The position numbers and the translations under genes are program-made. This document shows, in pieces, positions 8,271 to 16,454 of a stretch of DNA of 64,000 bases. Each line of letters opens with the position of its first letter. Within the stretch, counting starts at the first letter, position 1. This stretch comes from an uncultured Gammaproteobacteria bacterium (GTDB taxonomy: Bacteria > Pseudomonadota > Gammaproteobacteria > Arenicellales > Poriferihabitantaceae), in the NCBI GenBank assembly GCA_947259885.1, contig CAMYNW010000027.1, positions 17,224 through 81,223 of the forward strand. The letters are read 5' to 3'. The notes beneath the pieces were generated by a model. The model saw only the letters and a program-made list of their open reading frames with translations. It was not told the origin of the DNA and searched no databases.

Positions 8271-9934
8271 TCATCAGGCGCAGCTGAGTCAAATTCATCC
8301 GGAAAAGGAGCATCCTGATACATTGTAATTCTCACCCAGCGATCGGATCTAGGATCGAATTTATTGGCCCCGAAAAATGACAATTTACATCGCAGCAAAT
8401 CTACTGGAACCATTTCTGAGCCAATCAGATTATCGCGAATTTCAGCGTAAGGAAGCCGGTTCACCAACTGCACCCTGCGTGCTGCGCCGCGGTGCTCCGG
8501 ATACAACATAAGGAATCGTGCCAGTGAATCGTTAGCTTCTAAGGACTCCAGTTGTCTGAAAAACGATTTTATATCCCGTGCAAATGCTAACGGTTGCTCC
8601 TTTTCAGCCCCTGACTCCTCGAATCGCTCTCCAAGACGCGGTTCCAGTTTTTCCTCGGAGACATACCAGAATCTGGCGCAGGCATCGTGTTCATCAAAAT
8701 CTGTGTCAAGCGCCCATTGATAATGCAGTTTGATCAACTGCATGGTTTTTTCGACCGTCATTGATCCGTCAATACCCTGGTAAGCAGACTCATCCACTGC
8801 CATCTGCTCCGCAAGATCGTCGACCAGTGCGCCATGGGGTTCAATAACCATCGAAACCAGAAGTTCTTGTCCTTCAATCGTCAATTCCGATTCAGACCAG
8901 ACGATTAACTGATGCCACGGAAAAGAACTGTCTCCGGGCCAAGTGATCAGCCGTTGCTCAAGCAGATCAATGTCCCGTTTCAGACCTTCGATTCGGCTCG
9001 CCTGACGTGGATCAGCAGTATGCCAGGTCTCCAGACTCAGCCGCATCCTTTGTGCGATCTGTTCAAATGCGCGTGCTTCTTCACTACTAGCAACTGACAA
9101 GCTACGCACCCGCATTAAGGCCGTCTCCCGGGCATTGATCCAGGTATGTAACAACGACGGATGGGTTCCCAGAAACGGTGCCATTCCAAGGCCAGTGGAG
9201 TTACCCACCCCCAGCTGTCGCCTAATCGCAGGATCCATGGAAACCGCCTGGTCGGGATTTTGCATTTTGGCGAGATGCTCTGCGATGTCAACGGTAAACC
9301 ATCTGATTAACCATACCGCGAGTAACTCGGCACGAAAGGCGTTAGAAAATTCGCTACGGTCAGCGATTCGCTCACGGTCGCATAGCCCAAATTTTCCGTT
9401 CCCATAGACTGCAGTTGTTCGCATCAGGTAGCCAACCTGCTGGACCATGCCCAGATCAGGCTGGTGTCCATCCGCGAGCCTTTTCACTACATGATCGAAT
9501 AGCCGGACACTTCGATTTGCCCGCGATAAAACCAGCTCTCGTTGAGAACATTGACCGGCTTCCTGGAGTGGGACCACTGAAGCGAGTCGATCGATGTCTT
9601 GATCACGAGGTTCACCGTCAAACAATGCAAAGGTCGCATCCCACTGATCGGCGATGACCCGGTCCGATCTTTTCTCAGGGGGCAGGTCGTGAGAGAAACA
9701 GACCAGACTATAGTCGTGCTCTGGTCCCCTCGCACGATACACCGCAACGCCGACTCCTTTCTGGTCGATCTCCCATCGAGTGCGTTCAAACTGCCAGTGA
9801 TCGTGCTTGAGCTTGCGCAACAGGGCTCGCATAAAGCTGAGTCTGGACTGGTGAAAGCAACCCATTCGCTCCAGCTTCATCACCATTTGCGGTGAGCGCA
9901 TGGGCACCGACTGAGGCGATGTGAGTGGTTCCAT
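8249..9934 (-). CDS. Unrecognised 561-residue protein, operon partner of the DUF3726 gene
   Basis: A large soluble protein with no family I recognise. It has no signal peptide or obvious membrane helices. Visible landmarks are a central YLMRTTAVYGNGKFGLCDRE block, FRAELLAVWLIRWF, GLGMAPFLGTHPSLLHTWINARE, and a WPGDSSFPWHQLIVWSESE block. It is rich in charged and tryptophan residues, as expected of an enzyme or substrate-binding protein. The gene is immediately upstream of, and overlaps, the DUF3726 gene. The start is uncertain: Met1, Met12 and Met17 are all possible. The 81-bp gap to the PqqD-like gene probably holds promoters for both directions. Confidence 0.65.
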   Translation of the reverse strand: MEPLTSPQSVPMRSPQMVMKLERMGCFHQSRLSFMRALLRKLKHDHWQFERTRWEIDQKGVGVAVYRARGPEHDYSLVCFSHDLPPEKRSDRVIADQWDATFALFDGEPRDQDIDRLASVVPLQEAGQCSQRELVLSRANRSVRLFDHVVKRLADGHQPDLGMVQQVGYLMRTTAVYGNGKFGLCDRERIADRSEFSNAFRAELLAVWLIRWFTVDIAEHLAKMQNPDQAVSMDPAIRRQLGVGNSTGLGMAPFLGTHPSLLHTWINARETALMRVRSLSVASSEEARAFEQIAQRMRLSLETWHTADPRQASRIEGLKRDIDLLEQRLITWPGDSSFPWHQLIVWSESELTIEGQELLVSMVIEPHGALVDDLAEQMAVDESAYQGIDGSMTVEKTMQLIKLHYQWALDTDFDEHDACARFWYVSEEKLEPRLGERFEESGAEKEQPLAFARDIKSFFRQLESLEANDSLARFLMLYPEHRGAARRVQLVNRLPYAEIRDNLIGSEMVPVDLLRCKLSFFGANKFDPRSDRWVRITMYQDAPFPDEFDSAAPDDWVFPHL

Positions 9935-10015
9935 AGAGGTTTACTTGCTTTGTCAATTCAAGCATCGATAATATCCTCTTGGCGCTAAATATACAGCCTG
10001 GAGATACGCAACATC

Positions 10016-10333
10016 ATGCCACTTGATATCCATCCATATTTACCGTTGGATACGGTTCCAAAACAAACCGGGGAATACATCCTCGAAAAGATTCCCTGTT
10101 GCTATTTACTAAAACATAAAACCAATGGGGAAGTGATAAAGCTGAATAACACAGGCCTGGTGATCTGGCAGACCTGCACCGGCGAGTGGACCGTTGGCGA
10201 AATAATAGAGGCCCTTGCGGAGGCTTATCCCGACGCCGCTGCTGATATGGACAAGGATGTGTTCAGGGCTCTGGACAATCTTCAGGATGAAGGTGCAATT
10301 TCGCTAAGCTTGGGTGAAAGAAAGCCTGGGTGA
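10016..10333 (+). CDS. PqqD-like peptide-recognition protein
   Basis: 105 residues with the PqqD/RRE layout: a beta hairpin (ILEKIPCCYLLKHKTNGEVIKLN), then NNTGLVIWQTCTGEWTVGEIIEAL and a final helix pair (DVFRALDNLQDEGAIS). PqqD-type domains bind precursor peptides of ribosomally made natural products and hand them to radical-SAM or other tailoring enzymes. No pqqA, B, C or E gene is nearby. The only neighbours are the divergent DUF3726 pair and RNase P RNA. The stop codon lies in a 16-bp tandem duplication (10307-10338). Confidence 0.8.
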   Translation: MPLDIHPYLPLDTVPKQTGEYILEKIPCCYLLKHKTNGEVIKLNNTGLVIWQTCTGEWTVGEIIEALAEAYPDAAADMDKDVFRALDNLQDEGAISLSLGERKPG

Positions 10334-10338
10334 AAGAA
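10307..10338. repeat. 16-bp tandem duplication over the stop codon of the PqqD-like gene
   Basis: Two copies of AGCYTGGGTGAAAGAA (10307-10322 and 10323-10338) differ at one base. Since 16 is not a multiple of three, the second copy is read in a new frame and supplies the TGA stop. A single-copy version would end two residues earlier, at SLGERK. Confidence 0.8.
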
Positions 10339-10417
10339 AATGATTACTTCAGAGATTTGTTTGAGCCGCATCGCTGCGCACAGTCAGAACCCATCATAAC
10401 TGCGTCTCAAACGATGG

Positions 10418-10773
10418 AGGGAGTCGGCCGATAAGCCGGGTTCTGTCGTGAACAGTTATTCATCTGGGACGTTTGTCACCAAACGCCTCAAGCAACCTAC
10501 CCGGATCCAGCGTGGGCCACGCCCGACGGATCCCTATTTGGTCTTGCTCCAGGTGGGGTTTGCCCTGCCACTGATGTTGCCACCAGCGCGGTGCGCTCTT
10601 ACCGCACCATTTCACCCTTACCTGTCTTCCAACAGGCGGTATATTTTCTGTGGCACTTTCCGTCGGCTCGCGCCGCCCAGGCGTTACCTGGCACCCTGCC
10701 CTGTGGAGCCCGGACTTTCCTCCTCGGACCGGCACTTAAGTACCGAACCAAAGCAACTGTCTGGCCGACTCCC
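10418..10773 (-). ncRNA. rnpB: RNase P RNA (bacterial class A)
   Basis: The catalytic RNA that trims tRNA 5' ends. On the minus strand the 5' GGGAGTCGGCC pairs with the 3' GGCCGACTCCC to close helix P1. The universally conserved GAGGAAAGTCCGGGCTCC block, the GGGTAAGGGTGAAA-type block (here CAGGTAAGGGTGAAATGG), the AGAGCGCACC segment, and the P15 loop-type GGCAAACCC that pairs with the CCA of pre-tRNA are all present. The length of about 356 nt is usual. Confidence 0.97.
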
Positions 10774-10806
10774 AAGCATAGAGACTAGCCAAGCATTGAT
10801 TAAGTT

Positions 10807-11472
10807 TCAAGTGTCGAAAGTGTTCGAGACAATGCTTGGCGAATCAAGCAGCTCTCTGACACTCCGCCTGACCTCGATCCAGCGAAATCGCATCGAGTTT
10901 TCTATAATCTCTTCATCTCGTTTCTTAAGCTCGTCCGCAATTGGAGACCACTTAACCAGTGCATCCGGGCTCAGGCTGAATGCAGTTTCATCATCTGAAA
11001 TACTTCCCCAGTCTATATCTTGAATGCGTTTCGAATAGTTATTGCGGGAACTCTCGAAATCCACTCCGGCTTCTTCGGGTATTCCAATATCCTCGAGCAC
11101 CTCGGTTGTGATCTGCTGCATTAATTCCCGGATTTTGTCGTTCGTGAGCCCGGTATCTCGCCTGATCAGACCACCAATATAAATAGTCAGGTCGGAAATG
11201 CAGGCTAGCCAGATCTGCCACTTGGCGATATTGATCGATTCAAGCATCTGCGGATTTTCAAAAAGTTCGGGGAACCTGGTACCGGCCCGGGTTTTCAGGT
11301 AACCATATAATGTGGATTGCGAGACATGACTGGCACGGGTTTCGATGAATTTCCGGGTGCTTGGCAGATCAACCATCGCGGCAGCTTTTCCACCCTTTCC
11401 AAGGCCCATGTACTCGCCCAGACTTTTCCAGGAACTTTTTGAAAATAATGCACTTTTTAACGCTTTTATCAT
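10807..11472 (-). CDS. Unrecognised soluble protein next to the symporter genes
   Basis: 221 residues. I do not recognise a domain. The protein is hydrophilic overall, with one moderately hydrophobic stretch (WQIWLACISDLTIYIGGLI) and a charged C-terminus (KKRDEEIIENSMRFRWIEVRRS). I chose the ATG at 11472 rather than the TTG at 11511, because the DNA around 11511 reads TTGACA and looks like a -35 box. It is divergent from the Na+/solute symporter operon, so it may be a regulatory or accessory partner; this is inference from position only. Confidence 0.55.
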   Translation of the reverse strand: MIKALKSALFSKSSWKSLGEYMGLGKGGKAAAMVDLPSTRKFIETRASHVSQSTLYGYLKTRAGTRFPELFENPQMLESINIAKWQIWLACISDLTIYIGGLIRRDTGLTNDKIRELMQQITTEVLEDIGIPEEAGVDFESSRNNYSKRIQDIDWGSISDDETAFSLSPDALVKWSPIADELKKRDEEIIENSMRFRWIEVRRSVRELLDSPSIVSNTFDT

Positions 11473-11484
11473 CTTTATGCGACT

Positions 11485-11511
11485 AAAGTAGTAATGGCCA
11501 AAGGGTGTCAA
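11485..11511 (-). promoter_or_regulatory. Candidate sigma70-type promoter for 10807-11472
   Basis: On the minus strand a perfect -35 TTGACA (11511-11506) is followed, after a short 15-nt spacer, by TACTTT (11490-11485). The -10 element is weak and the spacer is shorter than ideal. The call rests mainly on the exact -35 box just before the chosen start. Confidence 0.35.
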
Positions 11512-11611
11512 AAAGATGTCATTTGCAACATTTTAGGGCTAATATTGATATTACGCATTATATTTGCTTCTATTTATACAACAAAATCCTTACCCCAAGA
11601 GAGGTCCACCA

Positions 11612-11872
11612 ATGGCAAATGACTCAAGAAGGGAGGAACACTGGGCGCGCACAAAGCGTCTGATGATTATCACCCTCAGCATATGGTTCATCTTTTCCTT
11701 CGTTGTACACTGGTTCGCTAACTCACTTAACGCTTTTACCTTCATGGGATTCCCGCTGGGGTTCTATATGGCGGCGCAAGGCTCTGAGGTGATATTCGTG
11801 ATTTTAATTGTCTGGTTCGCCTGGTCGCAGCACAATATCGACAAGGACACCGGCTTCGCCGAGGAGGAATAA
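11612..11872 (+). CDS. DUF4212 protein, small subunit of the Na+/solute symporter
   Basis: 86 residues with two membrane helices separated by the conserved FTFMGFPLGFYMAAQGSE loop, the signature of the DUF4212 family. Members are always encoded just before a VC_2705-type sodium/solute symporter and are thought to act as its small subunit. The start at 11612 is chosen because a GAGGT ribosome site sits at 11600-11604. A longer frame from 11564 lacks one. The gap to the symporter is 3 bp, so the two are translationally coupled. Confidence 0.9.
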   Translation: MANDSRREEHWARTKRLMIITLSIWFIFSFVVHWFANSLNAFTFMGFPLGFYMAAQGSEVIFVILIVWFAWSQHNIDKDTGFAEEE

Positions 11873-11875
11873 AAG

Positions 11876-13702
11876 ATGAAAGGTGCTTTTATTGACAACT
11901 TACCTAAAGTTTACGGTCTTTACACCGGCGGATTTCTGATCTTCGTACTGCTGATGGCAGTGCTCGAGCAGATGGGGGTCGGGGCCGATACCATTGGTAT
12001 TTTATTCGTGGCCTTCACGATTCTGATTTATGCGGGAATCGGCTGGCTATCCCGCACTATGCAGGTAGACGCCTATTACGTCGCTGGTCGTCAGGTACCC
12101 GCGGTATTCAACGGCATGGCCACTGCCGCTGACTGGATGTCAGGCGCTTCCTTCGTAGCGATGGCGGGTGGAATCTATTTCGGTGGCCATGGTTATCTCG
12201 CCTTTGTGGTGGGGTGGACCGGGGGATATGTGCTGGTAGCTTCTCTGATGGCGCCGTATCTGAGGAAGTTTGGCTGCTACACTGTGCCTGACTTTATCGG
12301 TACCCGTTACGGTGGCAACCTGGCGCGTTTTCTCGCGGTGGTGATTTTGGTGGTCGCTTCATTCACTTACGTGACTGCACAGATCAACGCTACCGGCACC
12401 ATCGCTTCACGTGCGTTACAAATTCCTTTTGAAGTCGGGGTCTGGTTCGGCCTGCTGGGCATCTTACTGTGCTCCATGCTAGGCGGCATGCGGGCGGTGA
12501 CCTGGACCCAGGTGGCGCAGTACATCGTATTGATCATCGCTTATCTGGTGCCGGTATTCTGGATGTCGAACAAACAGGGTTTTGGGGTCATTCCACAGCT
12601 TGTATACGGCGACGCCGTGATGCGCATCGGCGAACTGGAAGCCATGTACAACATGGCGGACCTGCCAAAGATTACCGAAGGTGTCAAAGGCGGACTCAGG
12701 GCGCTCAGCGTACCTCACGCCGCGGCCGGCGAATCGGCGATGTCGAGCTGGAAATTCGTGACCCTGGTATTGTGTATGATGGCGGGTACCGCATCACTGC
12801 CGCATATCCTGATGCGCTATTTCACGACGCCATCGGTGCGAGCGGCTCGAAACTCAGTTGCCTGGTCACTGTTTTTCATCTTCCTGCTCTACTTCACAGC
12901 GCCGGCGCTGGCTACCTTCACCAAGCTGCAGGTACTGGATCCGAATCTGGCCACTGGCATTATCGGAAAGGCGATATCTGAGGTTGAAGCGCTCGACTGG
13001 ATTCAAAAGTGGGCCAACGTGGGCTTCCTGCAGATCATCGACGCCAACGGCGACGGCATGCTGCAACTCAATGAGTTCTTCATGCGCGGCGATATCGTGG
13101 TATTAGCGACACCGGAAATCGCGGGCCTGCCGTATGTTATCTCAGGCCTGGTGGCCGCAGGCGGCATGGCGGCGGCTATGTCTACCGCGGATGGTTTGCT
13201 ACTGGCGATTGCCAATGCGCTATCCCATGATCTGTACTACAAGATCATTGACCCCAAAGCGGAAACTCGTACCCGACTTTTAGTTGCGCGGATACTGCTG
13301 ATCGCAATTGGTGCCGCGGGTGCGTTTGTCGCCAGTCTCAAGCTCACCAGCATCCTTGGTGCGGTGGCCTGGGCCTTCGACTTCGCCTGTTCGGGTCTGT
13401 TCTTCCCGATCGTGCTGGGTATCTGGTGGAAGCGAGCCAACCAGGCCGGCGCGGTTGCGGGTATGCTGCTGGGATTTGCAGCAGGCAGTCTGTACCTGTA
13501 TTGGGTCGCTCCCGCGTTTCTTGGCAACGAGCCGTGGCTTGGTATCGACCACTTACGATTCGGAATCATCGGCATGCCGGTGAGCCTGATCGCGATGGTC
13601 GTGGTCACGCTGATGACCGCCGAACCCGATGCCGAGACTCAAGCCATGGTTGACGAAATCCGTGTGCCGGTTGGAGAAACGGTGATAGACTCTTCTCACT
13701 AA
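11876..13702 (+). CDS. Sodium/solute symporter (SSS family, VC_2705-type) with an EF-hand loop
   Basis: A 608-residue multi-pass inner-membrane transporter of the SSS family, related to acetate and pyruvate-type permeases. SSS features include the TAADWMSGASFVAMAG segment and GLVAAGGMAAAMSTADGLLL, which lines the Na+ site. A loop at about residues 386-397 carries DANGDGMLQLNE, a perfect 12-residue EF-hand calcium loop (acidic or amide ligands at 1, 3, 5, 9 and Glu at 12). It follows its DUF4212 partner by 3 bp and is closed by a strong terminator. The transported solute, probably a short organic acid, cannot be fixed from sequence. Confidence 0.9.
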   Translation: MKGAFIDNLPKVYGLYTGGFLIFVLLMAVLEQMGVGADTIGILFVAFTILIYAGIGWLSRTMQVDAYYVAGRQVPAVFNGMATAADWMSGASFVAMAGGIYFGGHGYLAFVVGWTGGYVLVASLMAPYLRKFGCYTVPDFIGTRYGGNLARFLAVVILVVASFTYVTAQINATGTIASRALQIPFEVGVWFGLLGILLCSMLGGMRAVTWTQVAQYIVLIIAYLVPVFWMSNKQGFGVIPQLVYGDAVMRIGELEAMYNMADLPKITEGVKGGLRALSVPHAAAGESAMSSWKFVTLVLCMMAGTASLPHILMRYFTTPSVRAARNSVAWSLFFIFLLYFTAPALATFTKLQVLDPNLATGIIGKAISEVEALDWIQKWANVGFLQIIDANGDGMLQLNEFFMRGDIVVLATPEIAGLPYVISGLVAAGGMAAAMSTADGLLLAIANALSHDLYYKIIDPKAETRTRLLVARILLIAIGAAGAFVASLKLTSILGAVAWAFDFACSGLFFPIVLGIWWKRANQAGAVAGMLLGFAAGSLYLYWVAPAFLGNEPWLGIDHLRFGIIGMPVSLIAMVVVTLMTAEPDAETQAMVDEIRVPVGETVIDSSH

Positions 13703-13723
13703 TCCTATACAGGATCATATAGA

Positions 13724-13748
13724 AGCCGGGGTCCCGCCCCGGCTTTTT
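13724..13748 (+). terminator. Rho-independent terminator after the symporter gene
   Basis: A perfect 8-bp stem AGCCGGGG/CCCCGGCT with a 5-nt loop is followed by TTTTT. It lies 22 bp after the symporter stop and separates it from the next membrane gene. Confidence 0.9.
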
Positions 13749-13768
13749 ATCGTCTCCAATACTTAGTT

Positions 13769-14125
13769 ATGATCGAAGGAATTCCAATTTGGGTGGTTGC
13801 CCTCGACTACGTTCTAGGCATGGTGATGTGGACCCTGATCGGTCGCTTCGCTATGGGTATATTTCTCCCTGAAGACAGCTCGTTCTTTTTTATGCGCTTT
13901 TTCGTGCGCTCTACCAATCCCTTATTGAAGCTGTTTGGCCCGATTACTCCGGGATTCCTGATCAAACCGATGGTGCCGCTATTCGTGGCTTGGTTTTTTT
14001 ACATGATTCGTTTTTACATCATGCCCTGGCTGTTGGGTTACTCGGTGATGGGTATGCTTTCTTTTCCGCTTGAGAGCGAGTTTGCGCGGGGAATTGCCAA
14101 CCTCATTAGCTGGTTTGTGAATTAA
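13769..14125 (+). CDS. Small multi-pass membrane protein (YggT-like in appearance)
   Basis: 118 residues, mostly hydrophobic, with about three membrane helices. The FVRSTNPLLKLFGPITPGFL segment between helices resembles the conserved R-x-NP-x-L-x5-I-x-P motif seen in YggT-type proteins. Its position between a VC_2705-type symporter and the exonuclease-CBS-DUF294 gene is a recurrent arrangement. It may help the symporter or lie in its regulatory unit. It ends 3 bp from the end of the convergent exonuclease-fusion gene. Confidence 0.65.
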   Translation: MIEGIPIWVVALDYVLGMVMWTLIGRFAMGIFLPEDSSFFFMRFFVRSTNPLLKLFGPITPGFLIKPMVPLFVAWFFYMIRFYIMPWLLGYSVMGMLSFPLESEFARGIANLISWFVN

Positions 14126-14128
14126 AGC

Positions 14129-16327
14129 TCAAGCCCCAACCATCCCCAAGGGGTCGCCCAGCAAGTTAGAGACCTGACTGGTTTTCTGTAATGCCCATTT
14201 AAGCTGCTGCCGGTCAGGTGCGGACAGTAAACTGGGATCAACATTATTAGTCGGAGGGATACCCTCTTGCATGTCTTGCAGCTGCTGGTTTAACAAACTC
14301 TCAAGCAGTATCCCATGCGCTTCAATTAGAGTTTCAAATACGTCCCGCATTGGCGCCTTCGCTTCTTCGTCAATGGCCATAGTCTGCTCTAGCCTGGATC
14401 GGGTAGAGCGTTGCCTTATCCGGTGCTGGATTGCCAATACCCTTGCCGCGGAAAAAATAGGAAGCAGACCGCCTATCTTAACGTCCACACGACCTTGCTC
14501 GAGTTTGATGCGCCCGAGAAAACCCGTAGCTTGATCGAATTTACAGGCATTCAATTTCAACAGAGATAAGAACTCCCTTGATTCGGCGCCAACACGAAAG
14601 GCATGCTCCAAGACCTGGTTGCCGATCTGGACGTCACCATGCACTACCTCGGCGTCAAAAAAAATATCCGTATTCAGAATGTCTTCCGGATGATGCCGCA
14701 TTACCCAGGTGGAAATTTCGTGCTGCCAATGTTCAACGGAACGACGCCATTCGCTGTTCATCGCCATCACCCCGCCCTTGCAATATGGTACCCCTACCGT
14801 ATCAAGAATCTCCGATACCCTGGCACCTAACCGGGCAAACCACTGGTCGATCTCGTCATCAGGATTTCCATTTGCATACACGATAGCATTATCCTGATCC
14901 ATCGCCATCAGGCTTTCGCCTCGACCGCCGGAACCTAGAACGAGCATTGCATAGGCGACCGGGGGTGGTCCCTCACCAGCTTCCTGTAATTCATGCTCGG
15001 TGATTTCGCAAGCGCGTCGTGTCAAGGCACACAATTCGTGTGAGATCACGGACGCAATATCCCGGGCATCCACACCTTGCGAGAGCAGCTGGCGCGCTAC
15101 TGGCGCAAGTTTGGCCCAGGCATGGCCAAGCTGCTCGACAGTGTAAGCTTCATCTATCCCGTCATCCAATGCGATGGCTTCGCTCTCCTGCTCCCTTAGG
15201 AGGTCTCTTGCTGACAGAGCGCCAACAATATGTCCTTGCCCATCGCGAACCGCCAGGTGGCGAAATCCAAGGCGTGTCATCTTGCTGGCGGCACGATAAG
15301 CGAATGTCTCAGATTCGATACTTTGAAGTGGATACGAGCAAACTGATTCGATTTTTTCTCTCATCGCATCGATACCATCACGGTTAATCGCGCGCAGGAC
15401 ATCTCTTTCAGTCAAAATCCCAATATTCGCGTTTACTTCTAGCTCGGATTGTTCGCTGGTGCCAACGAATACCGAACTGATACTCCGCTCCATCATCATT
15501 GCCAGCGCTTCGCCAACAGACGCATTGCTGGGAAGTATTACTGCTGATCCGTGCATCACGTCCGAGACCCGCTGACGATATAGCCTTAAATCCAGCTGCG
15601 AGAGGGTCTGGGCATACTCTGGCTCTGAATTCGCGGCAGCACCGGGAAGCTCCCACGTCGGTAGCGTCAACGGTGGATTGTTGGAAACAACCTGTTGACA
15701 TATCCGCTCCGCTTCTGCAACGGTACGAATTCCCGCCTTGCGCATCGCTGGCATCAAGGCGATGAACACCTCCGCCGCAGCGATTGCGTCCCCGGTAGCA
15801 GAATGTCGATTGTGTATTTCCACATCGAGTCTCGCGGCAATGGTATCCAGCGAGTAGTCGGGTAAAGAGGGCAACACCTGGCGCGCCAGCATTGCCACAT
15901 CAAGGAACCGGGGCAGCCGCCACTCGAGTGATGCCAGCTCATGTTCACGACGCAAAATCGCGAGGTCAAACCCCGTTGCAAAGCCAACGATGACAGAATG
16001 GCCTAGCCATTGATCGAGTTCAGATTTGATTTGTGAGAAATCGGGTGCTCCTTCAAGATCCTGTCTGGTGATACCATGAATCGCGGTCGAAGTTGATGGG
16101 ATTTCTACACCCGGGTCGATAAACGACTCAAAATGATCATCTCTAAGCAGCTGCTCCCCACTAAATCTTACTGCGCCGATCTGTATCATTCTATCCTTAT
16201 TGATATCAAGACCAGTAGTTTCGGTATCAAGCGCCACTAGCCGCGCTGAAACCAGCGGCGCGGTCGCGGAACTAGCGGCGATTACTGACGAATTGGCGTT
16301 CATTGAATCAAGTATAAGCGCTTCCAA
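14129..16327 (-). CDS. DEDD exonuclease-CBS-DUF294 nucleotidyltransferase fusion
   Basis: 732 residues with three modules. Residues about 30-215 form a DnaQ-like 3'-5' exonuclease: ExoI VALDTETTGLD, ExoII VGFATGFDLAILRRE, ExoIII HSATGDAIAAAE. Residues about 250-375 form a CBS pair (VSDVMHGSAVILPS; SVCSYPLQSIESETFAY) of the kind that binds adenine nucleotides. The rest is a DUF294/GlnD-like nucleotidyltransferase (GSGGRGESLMAMDQDNAIVY with both Asp) plus its helical C-terminal domain. Related CBS-DUF294 proteins neighbour acetate-type symporters, which suggests a nucleotide-sensing regulator of uptake or central carbon use. The start could also be Met9 (16303). Confidence 0.88.
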   Translation of the reverse strand: MEALILDSMNANSSVIAASSATAPLVSARLVALDTETTGLDINKDRMIQIGAVRFSGEQLLRDDHFESFIDPGVEIPSTSTAIHGITRQDLEGAPDFSQIKSELDQWLGHSVIVGFATGFDLAILRREHELASLEWRLPRFLDVAMLARQVLPSLPDYSLDTIAARLDVEIHNRHSATGDAIAAAEVFIALMPAMRKAGIRTVAEAERICQQVVSNNPPLTLPTWELPGAAANSEPEYAQTLSQLDLRLYRQRVSDVMHGSAVILPSNASVGEALAMMMERSISSVFVGTSEQSELEVNANIGILTERDVLRAINRDGIDAMREKIESVCSYPLQSIESETFAYRAASKMTRLGFRHLAVRDGQGHIVGALSARDLLREQESEAIALDDGIDEAYTVEQLGHAWAKLAPVARQLLSQGVDARDIASVISHELCALTRRACEITEHELQEAGEGPPPVAYAMLVLGSGGRGESLMAMDQDNAIVYANGNPDDEIDQWFARLGARVSEILDTVGVPYCKGGVMAMNSEWRRSVEHWQHEISTWVMRHHPEDILNTDIFFDAEVVHGDVQIGNQVLEHAFRVGAESREFLSLLKLNACKFDQATGFLGRIKLEQGRVDVKIGGLLPIFSAARVLAIQHRIRQRSTRSRLEQTMAIDEEAKAPMRDVFETLIEAHGILLESLLNQQLQDMQEGIPPTNNVDPSLLSAPDRQQLKWALQKTSQVSNLLGDPLGMVGA

Positions 16328-16454
16328 TTATGGAATTATTAGCTTTTTATCCAATCATTTTGAATCCAAACAACTCTTTCATCCGGATAACTCAGCAGTC
16401 AAAGTTTGTATTGGTAGTCGGATAGCGTCAATCACACCGGCAATGCACTTCGAA

